Of a stretch of DNA of 64,000 nt, positions 25,717 to 34,211 are shown piece by piece. Position 1 is the stretch's first letter, and every line of letters begins with the position of its first letter. Under the pieces are notes generated by a model. The model did not search any database. It saw only the letters and a program-made list of their open reading frames with translations, and was not told the origin of the DNA. The stretch lies in assembly GCF_030538595.1 (NCBI RefSeq), contig NZ_JAUNTS010000001.1:46190-110189 (forward strand). The letters run 5' to 3'. Origin of the DNA: Kocuria sp. (GTDB lineage: Bacteria; Actinomycetota; Actinomycetes; Actinomycetales; Micrococcaceae). Both the position numbers and the translations under genes were made by a program.

Positions 25717-27036
25717 ATGAAGCCGCATGTCACCGCGGCGGGGTGGGTGGAGGCTCACCCGGTGGCCACCAATGCGCTGGTGGTCACCGCGCTCGGCCTG
25801 CTGAGTTCGGCCATGATGGCCGGGCTGGGCGCAGCGGGAGTTCTGGGTGCTGTCCTGCTCGCGGCTCCGGTGTACTTGCGCATCCACCGTCCGGCCCTGG
25901 CCGCCGTGTTGGTGGCAGCTGCGGCGGTGGTGGCCACCGCGGTCCTGCAGACCTGGCCGGTTGCCACAGGTCTGTGGGCCGTGCCCATGGTGGTGCACCG
26001 TGTGGCCGCCAGACGCACCCGCGGTGCGCGCCTGGCGATCCTGGGGCTGGCTCTGTTCACCGCACTGTTCACCACCCTCATCAGTCCCCGCTGGTCCGCA
26101 CCGTTGTTCGGCCCCGGAGGATTTGGCTATGGCAGCTTGGATTGGTGGGCTGCGTTGTTGCTGCTGACCCCGTTGATGTGGCTGACCATTGTCACCGCTT
26201 ACCTGTTCGGGGACCTCAAACGCGTCAAATGGGAGCGGCAAGTGGCGCAGCAGCAGCGCGCCCAGGCTTTGTCCGACCGTGCGGAGGCGCTGGCCTCCTG
26301 GGCTCATCGCCTGGAAGTCGAACGTGACCAGGAGGTTCGCTTGGCCGCTCAGGATGAACGCACCCGCATTGCCCGGGAAATGCACGACGTTGTGGCCCAT
26401 TCCCTCTCCGTGGTCATCACCCAGGCCGACGGCGCCCGGTACGCCGCCGCCACCGATCCACATGCCGCCACGGACACTTTGGCCAGAATCTCCACCACTG
26501 CCCGCGATTCCCTCACGGAGATGCGGCGTTTGCTGGGCATCCTGCGCACGGATGAAGGTCAGCTAACGGCTCCCGTCCCCGGTCTGGAGAACCTTCCTGA
26601 GCTGGTGGCTGGTGTGCGGCAGGCTGGTTTGCCGGTGGAGTTCATCAGGCCCGCAACTTCCGACGGCGCCCTGGCCGCCTTACCACCCGGCGCCTCCCTG
26701 GCGATCTATCGTCTGGTGCAGGAAGCCCTGACCAACACCCTGAAACATGCCCCGGAGGCCACGGCCGCCGTGGTGCAGCTGCGCTCCGGACCGGACTGGG
26801 TGGAAGCTGAGATCATCAATGACGGTCTCTTGGCCGATCCGGCTCCCTCAGCCCCAGCGCCACTGCCGTCATCCGGGCAAGGATTGCAGGGTCTTGCCGA
26901 ACGCTTGGGTGTTTACGGCGGTCAGGTGCAAGCTGGGCCCATGGCCTCCAACCCAGACCGGTGGGTTCTGCGCGGTTGGCTGAGAACCCACCAGCCGCCA
27001 ACAGCCACGTCCGCCCCAGAAAACACAACCAGGTGA
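25717..27036 (+). CDS. NarL-type sensor histidine kinase
   Basis: A 439-residue sensor kinase with four or five N-terminal membrane helices (residues about 15-165) and no obvious extracytoplasmic sensor domain, suggesting intramembrane or transporter-linked sensing. The HisKA_3 phosphoacceptor block is DERTRIAREMHDVVAHSLSV with the phospho-His in MHDVVAHS. The HATPase domain follows, with the N-box EALTNTLKHAPE and the G-box GQGLQGLAERL. It lies three bases after the permease and four bases before the response regulator, so all four genes are one operon. By analogy with BceS-like modules the transporter may take part in signalling, which is inference. Confidence 0.9.
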   Translation: MKPHVTAAGWVEAHPVATNALVVTALGLLSSAMMAGLGAAGVLGAVLLAAPVYLRIHRPALAAVLVAAAAVVATAVLQTWPVATGLWAVPMVVHRVAARRTRGARLAILGLALFTALFTTLISPRWSAPLFGPGGFGYGSLDWWAALLLLTPLMWLTIVTAYLFGDLKRVKWERQVAQQQRAQALSDRAEALASWAHRLEVERDQEVRLAAQDERTRIAREMHDVVAHSLSVVITQADGARYAAATDPHAATDTLARISTTARDSLTEMRRLLGILRTDEGQLTAPVPGLENLPELVAGVRQAGLPVEFIRPATSDGALAALPPGASLAIYRLVQEALTNTLKHAPEATAAVVQLRSGPDWVEAEIINDGLLADPAPSAPAPLPSSGQGLQGLAERLGVYGGQVQAGPMASNPDRWVLRGWLRTHQPPTATSAPENTTR

Positions 27037-27039
27037 ACC

Positions 27040-27717
27040 ATGCAGAGCACAGCTCATCCCATCCGTGTCCTGCTGGTGGACGACCAACCGCTGGTGCGCG
27101 GCGGGTTCTCCATGCTCATTGGCTCCCAACCTGATCTGGTGGTGGTGGGTGAAGCCGGCGACGGCACCCAGGCAGTGGAAGCGGTCCGGGACTTGGGTGC
27201 GGCGGGGGACGGACCCGACGTCGTGCTGATGGACATTCGGATGCCGCACCTGGACGGGCTGGCGGCAACACGGGAAATCCTGACGGTGAACCCAGCGGTG
27301 ACCGTGGTGCTGCTGACCACCTTTGACCTGGATGAATACGCCCTGGATGGGATTCGGGCTGGAGCCAGTGGGTTCCTGCTGAAGGACGCCATGCCGGAGG
27401 AACTGCTTTCTGCCATCCGTACCTGCCACCGCGGGGATGCGGTGATCGCGCCGTCTACCACGCATCGTTTGATGCAGCGCTTCATTGATCCGCCGCGTCC
27501 GGAAACTCAACCGGACCCACGGCTGCAGGCGCTGACACCCCGCGAACATGAGGTTTTTGTGCTGGTGGGGCGGGGCCTCTCCAATGCCGAGATCATGGAC
27601 CGGCTGGTGCTCTCCGAACCCACCGTCAAAACGCATGTGTCCCGAATCCTGGCCAAGCTGCAAGCACGCGACCGGGTCCAGCTGGTAGTCCTGGCCCACG
27701 AATCCGGCCTCCTCTAA
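27040..27717 (+). CDS. NarL/LuxR-type response regulator
   Basis: The 225-residue partner of the upstream kinase. The receiver domain carries LLVDDQPLVRGGFSM (acidic pocket), the phosphoacceptor Asp in VVLMDIRMPHLDGL, TTFDLDEYALDG and the conserved lysine in GFLLKDA. The C-terminal LuxR helix-turn-helix is LTPREHEVFVLVGRGLSNAE followed by SEPTVKTHVSRILAKL. CCAGGTGAACC precedes the ATG. It probably controls its own operon (22424-27717). Transcription ends at the 30-bp-arm hairpin directly downstream. Confidence 0.93.
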   Translation: MQSTAHPIRVLLVDDQPLVRGGFSMLIGSQPDLVVVGEAGDGTQAVEAVRDLGAAGDGPDVVLMDIRMPHLDGLAATREILTVNPAVTVVLLTTFDLDEYALDGIRAGASGFLLKDAMPEELLSAIRTCHRGDAVIAPSTTHRLMQRFIDPPRPETQPDPRLQALTPREHEVFVLVGRGLSNAEIMDRLVLSEPTVKTHVSRILAKLQARDRVQLVVLAHESGLL

Positions 27718-27722
27718 TACAA

Positions 27723-27787
27723 CTGCCGAGCGTCCGAGTTTGGTCGTTTCCAGGGCTTGGAAACGACCAAACTCGGACGCTCGGCAG
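27723..27787. terminator. 30-bp-arm perfect inverted repeat
   Basis: Perfect 30-base arms (27723-27752 and 27758-27787; loop GGGCT) lie between the convergent response regulator and peptide ATPase genes. The arm begins CTGCCGAGCGTCCGAGTTTG. It is the longest stem in the window and belongs to the same group as those at 10201, 13515, 17230 and 17824. A purine-rich G tract (27787-27812) follows. Confidence 0.85.
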
Positions 27788-27813
27788 GGGGTGGGAGGGG
27801 GAGGGGGGAGGGG

Positions 27814-29517
27814 TCAGACCTCCAAGAGGTCCTTGCCTGGGATGGCATCCAGCAGACGGCGGGTGTAGTCCTGCTGGGGATTCTCGAACACCTGGTCCAC
27901 GGACCCCACCTCCACCAGCTTGCCGGATTCCATCACGCAGACGTCGTGCGCGATTTCACGCACCACGGCAAGGTCATGCGTGATGAACAGGTAGGTCAGG
28001 CCTAAGTCCTCCTGCAACTGACCCAGCAGTTTGAGCACCTGGTCCTGCACCAGCACGTCCAGAGCCGAAACTGCCTCATCACAGACCACGATTTCCGGGT
28101 CCAGGGCCAGCGCCCGGGCAATGGCCACACGCTGGCGTTGGCCACCGGAGAGTTCGTTGGGGTACCGATCCCCCAACTGACGCGGCAGCGCCACCCGCTC
28201 CAGGAGGTCATAGACCTTTTCCTTACGGGATTTGGCATCGCCCACCTTGTGCACCCGCAGCGGCTCTTCCACGGAACGGAACACGCTGCGCATGGGGTCC
28301 AGGGAACCGTACGGGTTCTGGAAGATCGGCTGCACACGACGTCGGAAACTGAACCACTCTTTGTTGGAGAACGTGGAAATGTCCTTGCCATCCACATGAA
28401 TGCTTCCGGAAGTGATGTCCTCCAAACCCAACAGCATCTTGGCGATGGTGGACTTACCGGACCCGGATTCACCCACAATTGCGGTGGTATGGCCCTTGCG
28501 GATGTTGAAACTGACCTCATCAACCGCCCGGAACTGGGTGGACCGGCCCCAAGACCCTCGAATCTTGTACTCCTTGACCAGATCCTTGATCTGCACAATC
28601 TCTTGGGCCGCGTCCCCCTCGTCTTCCGCACCCAGGTCCTCCGGGGTCAGGGACGGCACCGCACGGACCAACTGCTGGGTGTAGGGGTGCTTGGGGTTGC
28701 GCAGCAAAGCCTGCGCAGGCCCGGATTCCACCACGCGGCCTTTTTGCATCACGACGACGCGGTCGGCCCGTTCCGCTGCCAACCCCAGATCGTGGGTGAT
28801 CAGCAGAACGGACGTTCCCTTCTCCGTGGTGAGCTTGTCCAGGTGGTTGAGAATCTGGTTCTGAACGGTCACATCCAGCGCGGAGGTGGGTTCATCCGCA
28901 ATCAGCAGGCGCGGGTTGCAAGCCAGCCCAATTGCAATCAGTGCGCGCTGGCGCATGCCGCCGGAGAACTCATGTGGGTACTGGTTCATGCGCCGTTCGG
29001 CATCACCCAGACCGGCATCTTTCAACGCCTGCACAACATCCTTGTCCGCGTGGGGTAACCCGTTGGCTTTCAGGGTTTCACGGACCTGGAAGCCGATTTT
29101 CCACACGGGGTTCAGGTTGGACATGGGGTCCTGGGGCACCATGCCGATCTCACTACCGCGCAGTGCAATCAGGCGCTTGCGGGACGGGTTGGTGATGTCC
29201 TCACCGTCAAAAAACACCTGGCCCTCTGAAATCCGGCCGTTCTCCGGCAACAGGCCCATGGCGGCCAACGCAGAGGTGGACTTACCGGAGCCGGACTCCC
29301 CCACAATCGCCACCGTTTCACCGGGCATGACCGTGATGTTTGTTTCCTTCACGGCCTCCACATCGCCGGTGGTGGTTTTGAAGGTGATGCCCACGTTGCG
29401 TAGTTCCAGCAGTGGCGCAGCACCTGTTGCACTCACGGCCATGGTCTGGGCTGTCTGAGCCGCACGATCAGTACGACGACGGCCGCTTGGCTGGGTTGAC
29501 TCCGTTGACGTGCTCAT
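27814..29517 (-). CDS. Oligopeptide/dipeptide ABC transporter ATPase, two domains fused (DppD-DppF type)
   Basis: A 567-residue protein holding both ATPases of a peptide importer in one chain. Each half has a Walker A GESGSGKST, a signature (FSGGMRQRALIA in the first, LSGGQRQRVAIA in the second) and a Walker B ([12 protein letters not shown] and IVVCDEAVSALD; note A for the usual P in the second). HPYTQQLV after the first domain is the peptide-family OppD signature. About 35 residues of Ser/Thr-rich sequence precede the first domain. Its start overlaps the permease stop by four bases. The fused arrangement is common in actinobacteria. It powers the permeases at 29514-31443. Confidence 0.92.
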   Translation of the reverse strand: MSTSTESTQPSGRRRTDRAAQTAQTMAVSATGAAPLLELRNVGITFKTTTGDVEAVKETNITVMPGETVAIVGESGSGKSTSALAAMGLLPENGRISEGQVFFDGEDITNPSRKRLIALRGSEIGMVPQDPMSNLNPVWKIGFQVRETLKANGLPHADKDVVQALKDAGLGDAERRMNQYPHEFSGGMRQRALIAIGLACNPRLLIADEPTSALDVTVQNQILNHLDKLTTEKGTSVLLITHDLGLAAERADRVVVMQKGRVVESGPAQALLRNPKHPYTQQLVRAVPSLTPEDLGAEDEGDAAQEIVQIKDLVKEYKIRGSWGRSTQFRAVDEVSFNIRKGHTTAIVGESGSGKSTIAKMLLGLEDITSGSIHVDGKDISTFSNKEWFSFRRRVQPIFQNPYGSLDPMRSVFRSVEEPLRVHKVGDAKSRKEKVYDLLERVALPRQLGDRYPNELSGGQRQRVAIARALALDPEIVVCDEAVSALDVLVQDQVLKLLGQLQEDLGLTYLFITHDLAVVREIAHDVCVMESGKLVEVGSVDQVFENPQQDYTRRLLDAIPGKDLLEV

Positions 29518-30524
29518 CGGGTCCGTCCCTTCGGGTCCAGGGCGTCGCGCAGGGCGTCACCCAACATCATGAAGCTCAAGACCGTGATCGAGAGCATGAG
29601 CGAGGGCCAAAATAGTGCGCCCGGGTTGGTGCGCAACTGCGGACGTGCTGCGGAAATGTCGTGCCCCCAGGAGAGGATGGATGGAGGTAGTCCAATGCCC
29701 AAGAAGGACAGCGTGGCCTCAACCACAATGAAAATGCCCAAAGAAATGGTGGCCACCACAATGATGGGACCTGCCGCATTCGGTAGGACATGCTTGAACA
29801 GAATGCCCATCTTGCTCATGCCCAGTGAGCGTGCGGCAGTAATGAACTCCGCTGTGCGGACCTCCATCACGGCACCGCGGGTGATACGCGCCATCTGGGG
29901 CCATCCAAAAATGGTCAGCACAATCGCCAGGGTCACAATGCCTGCGTTCTGCCGCATGATCGGAACTGCCATCAAGACAATGGCACCCAGGATCAACGGA
30001 ATGGCAAAGAAGATGTCCATCACACGCGAAATGATGGAATCCACCCAGCCGCCGAAGAAACCGGCGATGCTTCCCAGCAGAATACCGACGACCAACACGC
30101 CCAAGATGGTGCCGAAGCCCACCAGCAGGGAGGCAGGGGCGCCGTGGACCACACGAGCCAAGATGTCGCACCCTTGGTTGGTGAATCCCAAGGGGTGCCC
30201 CGCCTGGGGTGCTCCGTTTGCATTGGACAACATGCACTGGCTGTCTGGGGAGGCAGAGGTGAACACCGTGGGGAATAGGGCCACGAACAGCACAAAGAGC
30301 ATCAGTAACGCGGAAATGATGAATATCGGGTTTTTGCGCAGGGACTTCCAGGCATCTCGCCACAAGCTACTGGGTTTGTCCGAAAGTTGCGTCTCGATCC
30401 CAGCACGGCCCTCGTCATCCAGAACGGGAGCCACAAAGTGCTCGGCAGTGGGGACCTCGCGGCCGGCTGGTTGCATGACCGGCCCGCGTGCAGCTGTTTC
30501 CGGTGTTGAGTTCTGATCAGGCAT
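29514..30524 (-). CDS. dppC: Peptide ABC transporter permease (DppC type)
   Basis: The 336-residue second permease. About 55 cytosolic residues precede the first helix (IFIISALLMLFVLFVALFP). The inner-membrane domain runs from about residue 130, with the EAA-like coupling loop AARSLGMSKMGILFKHVLPN. The extracytoplasmic part contains two cysteines (SQCMLSN and NQGCDILA) that might form a disulfide. ATG 30524 (MPDQNSTPE) overlaps the dppB stop by eight bases, which supports it over the longer frame. Binding-protein-dependent family assignment is clear; the peptide specificity is not. Confidence 0.9.
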   Translation of the reverse strand: MPDQNSTPETAARGPVMQPAGREVPTAEHFVAPVLDDEGRAGIETQLSDKPSSLWRDAWKSLRKNPIFIISALLMLFVLFVALFPTVFTSASPDSQCMLSNANGAPQAGHPLGFTNQGCDILARVVHGAPASLLVGFGTILGVLVVGILLGSIAGFFGGWVDSIISRVMDIFFAIPLILGAIVLMAVPIMRQNAGIVTLAIVLTIFGWPQMARITRGAVMEVRTAEFITAARSLGMSKMGILFKHVLPNAAGPIIVVATISLGIFIVVEATLSFLGIGLPPSILSWGHDISAARPQLRTNPGALFWPSLMLSITVLSFMMLGDALRDALDPKGRTR

Positions 30525-31443
30525 AACGAATCCTCGGGTCCAGAACCGCATACAGCAGGTCCACCAGCAGGTTGGCCACAACAAATACGATCACAATCAA
30601 TGTCACCAGGGAGACCACCATGGCACCGTCACCAATGTTGATCGAGCGGTAGAGCTGGTTCCCTATGCCGTTGATGTTGAAGATGCTCTCGGTCACGATT
30701 GCACCACCCATGAGAGCGCCAAGATCTGCACCCACATAGGTCACCACGGGGATCATGGAGTTACGGAGCACATGGCCGTTGCGAACCCGCCCTGGCGTCA
30801 GGCCCTTAGCAGTAGCTGTTCGGACGTGGTCTGCGGTTTTGGTTTCTGCCACGGAATTTCTGGTCAGACGCACCACGTAAGCCAGAGAAATCGAACCGAG
30901 GACCATCCCTGGCAGCAACAGGTCTTGCAACGGGGCACCTGTGCCTACAGTAGGGCTGGCCCATCCCAGTTTGATGCCGACCACAAACTGAGCCACAAAG
31001 CCCAGGACGAACACGGGAATGGAGATGACCAGAAGGGAGAGGAAAAGCAGGCTGGAATCAATCCAGGTACCTTTCTTCAACCCCGCGATCAAACCCAAGG
31101 TCACGCCAACCACGGACTCGAAAACAATGGCAATCAGTGCCAGCTTGACTGTGTTGGGAAAGGTCTCCGCAATCACAGAAAGGATGGGGCGGCCCGAGAA
31201 ATTGTTACCCAGATCAAGCGTGAATACACCCTTGAGATACAGCAAGAACTGGATCAGGAACGGCTGATCCAGATTGTACTGAGCTTCCAGAGCCGCTTTG
31301 GTGGCCGGGGTACACCCACGGTCACCACACAGAGCCGCCGTAGGGTCGCCGGAAGTGGCAAACATGAGGAAGTAAACGATGAAGATGGCCCCGAAGAAGA
31401 CGGGGATCATCTGCAGGAGGCGCCGGACCAAGTACCAAGCCAT
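30517..31443 (-). CDS. dppB: Peptide ABC transporter permease (DppB type)
   Basis: The 308-residue first permease. The N-terminal helix is MAWYLVRRLLQMIPVFFGAI, which is the standard DppB beginning and fixes the start at ATG 31443. A loop with two cysteines (ALCGDRGCTPATKAAL) follows, as in actinobacterial relatives. The core domain contains LDLGNNFSGRPI and the coupling segment TAKGLTPGRVRNGHVLRNSM. It is separated from the binding-protein gene by 173 bases containing a stem-loop, and overlaps dppC by eight bases. Confidence 0.91.
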   Translation of the reverse strand: MAWYLVRRLLQMIPVFFGAIFIVYFLMFATSGDPTAALCGDRGCTPATKAALEAQYNLDQPFLIQFLLYLKGVFTLDLGNNFSGRPILSVIAETFPNTVKLALIAIVFESVVGVTLGLIAGLKKGTWIDSSLLFLSLLVISIPVFVLGFVAQFVVGIKLGWASPTVGTGAPLQDLLLPGMVLGSISLAYVVRLTRNSVAETKTADHVRTATAKGLTPGRVRNGHVLRNSMIPVVTYVGADLGALMGGAIVTESIFNINGIGNQLYRSINIGDGAMVVSLVTLIVIVFVVANLLVDLLYAVLDPRIRYA

Positions 31444-31572
31444 GTCAGAACACACCCCCCGATACGACGGGGTGCGTAAGCACCAGAGATTGGGTGGACA
31501 TGGTGAAAACTCCTGGGAAAAGCGGGGCACCCGGTGAAGATGGCCGACGCGCCACGATCAAAACAAGGGACA

Positions 31573-31605
31573 AGGGTGGGCACCACGGTCCGCGGCGCCC
31601 ACCCT
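31573..31605 (-). terminator. Stem-loop between dppA and dppB
   Basis: A 9-bp stem (31573-31581 with 31597-31605) and 15-base loop lies 12 bases after the dppA stop. On the minus strand it is followed by TGTCCCTTGTTTTG. It probably acts as a partial terminator, giving more binding protein than permease. Confidence 0.6.
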
Positions 31606-31616
31606 ATGCAAAACAC

Positions 31617-33245
31617 TCAGGCAGAAGTTACCTGGGCGTAGTTGATTTCACCGTTCCACATGATGCCAACGTCAGTCACGTTGGAGCTCCAGCCCCAAGT
31701 GCGTGCCGGATAGTACAGCGGAATGGACGGCAGTTCTTCCAACAAGATTTCATCGGCTTCAATGAACTTCTCGTTGGCGGCGTCGATGTCATCTGCCTGA
31801 CGCCCCTCAGACAGCAAGGTGTCGAACTCCTGATTGTCGAACTTGGTGTCGTTGGAGGACCCGTTGCTGGCAAAGTTGGAACCCAAGAAGTTGGACATGG
31901 AGGGGTAGTCAGCCATCCAGCCTGAGCGAATGGCAGAGGTCAGATCGCCCGCGTTGGCTTCGGTGCGCAGTTCCTTGAAGGTTGCGTAGGACTTGCCCTG
32001 GGCTTCGATGTCCAAAGTGTTCTTGATCATGTTGCACACGGCATCCACCCATTCCTGGTGTCCACCATCGGCGTTGTACGCGAGCTCGAACGGACCACCG
32101 GGGTAGGCTTCCATGTCCTCGGCCTGTTGCCACAGTTCCTTGGCTTTTTCGGGGTCGTACTGGACGAACTCCTCGTTGGTGAAGCTGTCCGGGAACCCTT
32201 CAACAGCCGGTGAGGTGAGGTCCTTGGCCGGCACGCCCTGCTTGATGACCTGATCAATCAGTTCCTGGCGGTTGATGGACATGGAGATCGCCTGACGGCG
32301 CAGCTTGCCTGCTTCACCGGACCAGCCATCCAGGTAGTACGGGATGGCAAACGAGTAGTTACCGGCGTAGTCCTGCTGTTCCGTACGGCCAGAGAGATCA
32401 TCTTCGCGTACATCCATGCTGGACGGAGGGATCTGATCCAAGATATCCAGGTTGTCGGAAATCAGGTCGGAGTACGCACCCTCCGCTGACTGGTAGAGCT
32501 TGAAGGTCAAGGCATCCACCTGGGCCGGCTGAGAACCGTCGTAGTCCTCGTTCTTGACCAGACGGATTTCCTCGTTGTGGGACCATGCACCTTCGCCATC
32601 CATCTTGAAGGGGCCCCAACCCACGGGGTTCTCTCCGAACGCTTCCATGTCATCAAAGGCAGAGGCCGGTAGCGGCGAATATGCGGCGTAGCCCAGGCGG
32701 ATCGGGAAGGTGACATCGCCGTCGGCAAGCTCCACGGTGAAGGTGGTGTCATCCACCACGGTCAGACCTTCCATCTGGTCCTCTTCCGAGCCCTCGGCAG
32801 ACACGGCGTCGTAGCCCAGCACGGGCTCAAAGAAGTAGGAACCGGTGTGGGCATTCTTTGCTGCCGCGCCGTAGTTCCAGGCATCCACAAAGCTCTGAGC
32901 GGTGATGTCCTCACCGTTGGTGAACTTCTTGCCTTCCTTGATCTTGATGGTCCAGGTCTTGTTGTCATCGGATTCGATGGACTCGGCAAGTTCGTTGACG
33001 GGTTCAGAGTTGTCGTCGTAGGAAATCAAGCCCATGAAGACCAAGCTCACAATGCGTCCGCCACCCTGCTCAGAGGTTGCGGTGGGGATCAGCGGATTCT
33101 CTGGCTCAACACTGAAGGCCGTCACGGGTGAACCGTCTCCGCCGCTTCCACCTCCCCCGTTACCGCAGGCGGACAGGACAACGGCAGCTGCACCGGACAG
33201 GGCGGCAGCGCCGAGCAGGCGACGTCGGGAAAGCAGAGGGTTCAT
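31617..33245 (-). CDS. dppA: Peptide-binding lipoprotein (SBP_bac_5), Tat-type signal
   Basis: A 542-residue family 5 solute-binding protein for the peptide importer. The N-terminus MNPLLSRRRLLGAAALSG with a following LSAC lipobox (Cys about residue 27) combines a twin-arginine motif with lipidation, so it is probably exported by Tat and anchored in the membrane. A Gly/Ser linker follows. Family landmarks are LAESIESDDNKTWTIKIKEGKKFTNG, the usual start of the peptide-binding domain (quoted segments: WTIKIKEGKKFTNGE and GWGPFKMDGEG). ATG 33245 is fixed by GGAGG seven bases upstream. The upstream 294 bases carry a small dyad GTGGGAC-GTCCCAC (33340-33358) that may be an operator. Confidence 0.92.
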   Translation of the reverse strand: MNPLLSRRRLLGAAALSGAAAVVLSACGNGGGGSGGDGSPVTAFSVEPENPLIPTATSEQGGGRIVSLVFMGLISYDDNSEPVNELAESIESDDNKTWTIKIKEGKKFTNGEDITAQSFVDAWNYGAAAKNAHTGSYFFEPVLGYDAVSAEGSEEDQMEGLTVVDDTTFTVELADGDVTFPIRLGYAAYSPLPASAFDDMEAFGENPVGWGPFKMDGEGAWSHNEEIRLVKNEDYDGSQPAQVDALTFKLYQSAEGAYSDLISDNLDILDQIPPSSMDVREDDLSGRTEQQDYAGNYSFAIPYYLDGWSGEAGKLRRQAISMSINRQELIDQVIKQGVPAKDLTSPAVEGFPDSFTNEEFVQYDPEKAKELWQQAEDMEAYPGGPFELAYNADGGHQEWVDAVCNMIKNTLDIEAQGKSYATFKELRTEANAGDLTSAIRSGWMADYPSMSNFLGSNFASNGSSNDTKFDNQEFDTLLSEGRQADDIDAANEKFIEADEILLEELPSIPLYYPARTWGWSSNVTDVGIMWNGEINYAQVTSA

Positions 33246-33539
33246 GGTGACCTCCAAGTTGAGGAGAGAGAAGCGCCAACAGGTGTGATGTAGGCCATAC
33301 TTCAAGTAACGGAGCTTAGATTAACAGCTAACCAACAGTGTGGGACCACAAGTCCCACCTAAATTGTGACTGCCGTCCGTTACGAACAGGTAACCTGGGC
33401 TCTGACCTGTGCATATATAACTTGCCAAGCGGGGCGCCAACGGCGAGTTCCCCACCTGAGCTTTCAGCGTCCGCACCCTCTGGGGCGGAGACCGCGCCCG
33501 GTCATTGCCCCGCTCCTACTCACCTGACCAGCACTGACA
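33246..33539. other. Intergenic region upstream of dppA
   Basis: This 294-base gap is more AT-rich than its surroundings. It holds a dyad of GTGGGAC (33340-33346) and GTCCCAC (33352-33358), and the presumed dppA promoter. I see no gene. No clear terminator for the small exporter on the other side (ends 33540) was found. Confidence 0.4.
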
Positions 33540-34013
33540 TCATGCCCCCACCAATGTGGTCACGCCCAGGTGAGCCAGCAGTCCAAAGCCCAGGCCCCAC
33601 AGGACAATGGAGATGGTTTGCCACAAGATCACGGCGTTCTTGGAGGCGCCGAAGGACACCATCAAGGATGACGTGATCTGGCTGGGCAACACCCACTGCC
33701 CCAGCAGAGACACCCCAGGCACACCAAAACGGTCAAACATGCCTTTGATCTTTTGCTTCCGGGGTGAGAGCTCGGGCTGCTCGCCCTTGATCCGCTGCCG
33801 GGCGCTGTGTGCCACCAGCACAAAGATCAACATGGAGGCAAAGTTGCCCACAATCGCTGCGGGAATCGCAATGAACAGCGGCAATCCAGCCACCACCCCT
33901 ATGGCTGCCCCCAGGTAAGACTCCACAAAGGGGATGGCGCTGATCAGCATGATCCCCAACCACTGCAAGGCATCAGGTAGGGACTGGGTGAAGTTCTGCA
34001 AGGACTCGTACAT
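33540..34013 (-). CDS. Small multidrug-export-family membrane protein (PF06695 type)
   Basis: A 157-residue membrane protein of the family labelled putative small multi-drug export protein. Four hydrophobic segments are visible; ISAIPFVESYLGAAIGVVAG with the conserved PFxE motif is the family hallmark. QWVLPSQITSSLMVSFGAS is the second conserved block. A basic cytosolic loop (RQRIKGEQPELSPRKQKIKG) separates the halves. Transport function has not been well established for the family. ATG 34013 is chosen because GGAGAG lies seven bases upstream; ATGs at 34025 and 34040 are possible. It is divergent from the DesK-type kinase, so it may be that system's target. Confidence 0.8.
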   Translation of the reverse strand: MYESLQNFTQSLPDALQWLGIMLISAIPFVESYLGAAIGVVAGLPLFIAIPAAIVGNFASMLIFVLVAHSARQRIKGEQPELSPRKQKIKGMFDRFGVPGVSLLGQWVLPSQITSSLMVSFGASKNAVILWQTISIVLWGLGFGLLAHLGVTTLVGA

Positions 34014-34211
34014 GGTTCTCTCCATTACTGCTGGGTTCATGGCGCAGGGAAGCGCCAACAAGCGGCTGAGGCCCGTGCGGCAAACAAACCAACCGACTGC
34101 CTCAAATCTCCCAAATCTGCAGTTCACACGGCAGTGCTGGCGCGTCACGTGATTCCCGGAGATTGTGCACGGTGACACCGTGACAAAAGTCATCGGTCTA
34201 CGGTGGGAAGC

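Noticed and set aside
24748..26463. A 571-codon frame opposite the permease and kinase
   Set aside because: It crosses two clear genes on the other strand and is rich in Gly/Gln/His as expected of a shadow.
10201..27787. CRISPR array formed by the repeated palindromes
   Set aside because: The palindromes are kilobases apart, differ in sequence and have no regular spacers.
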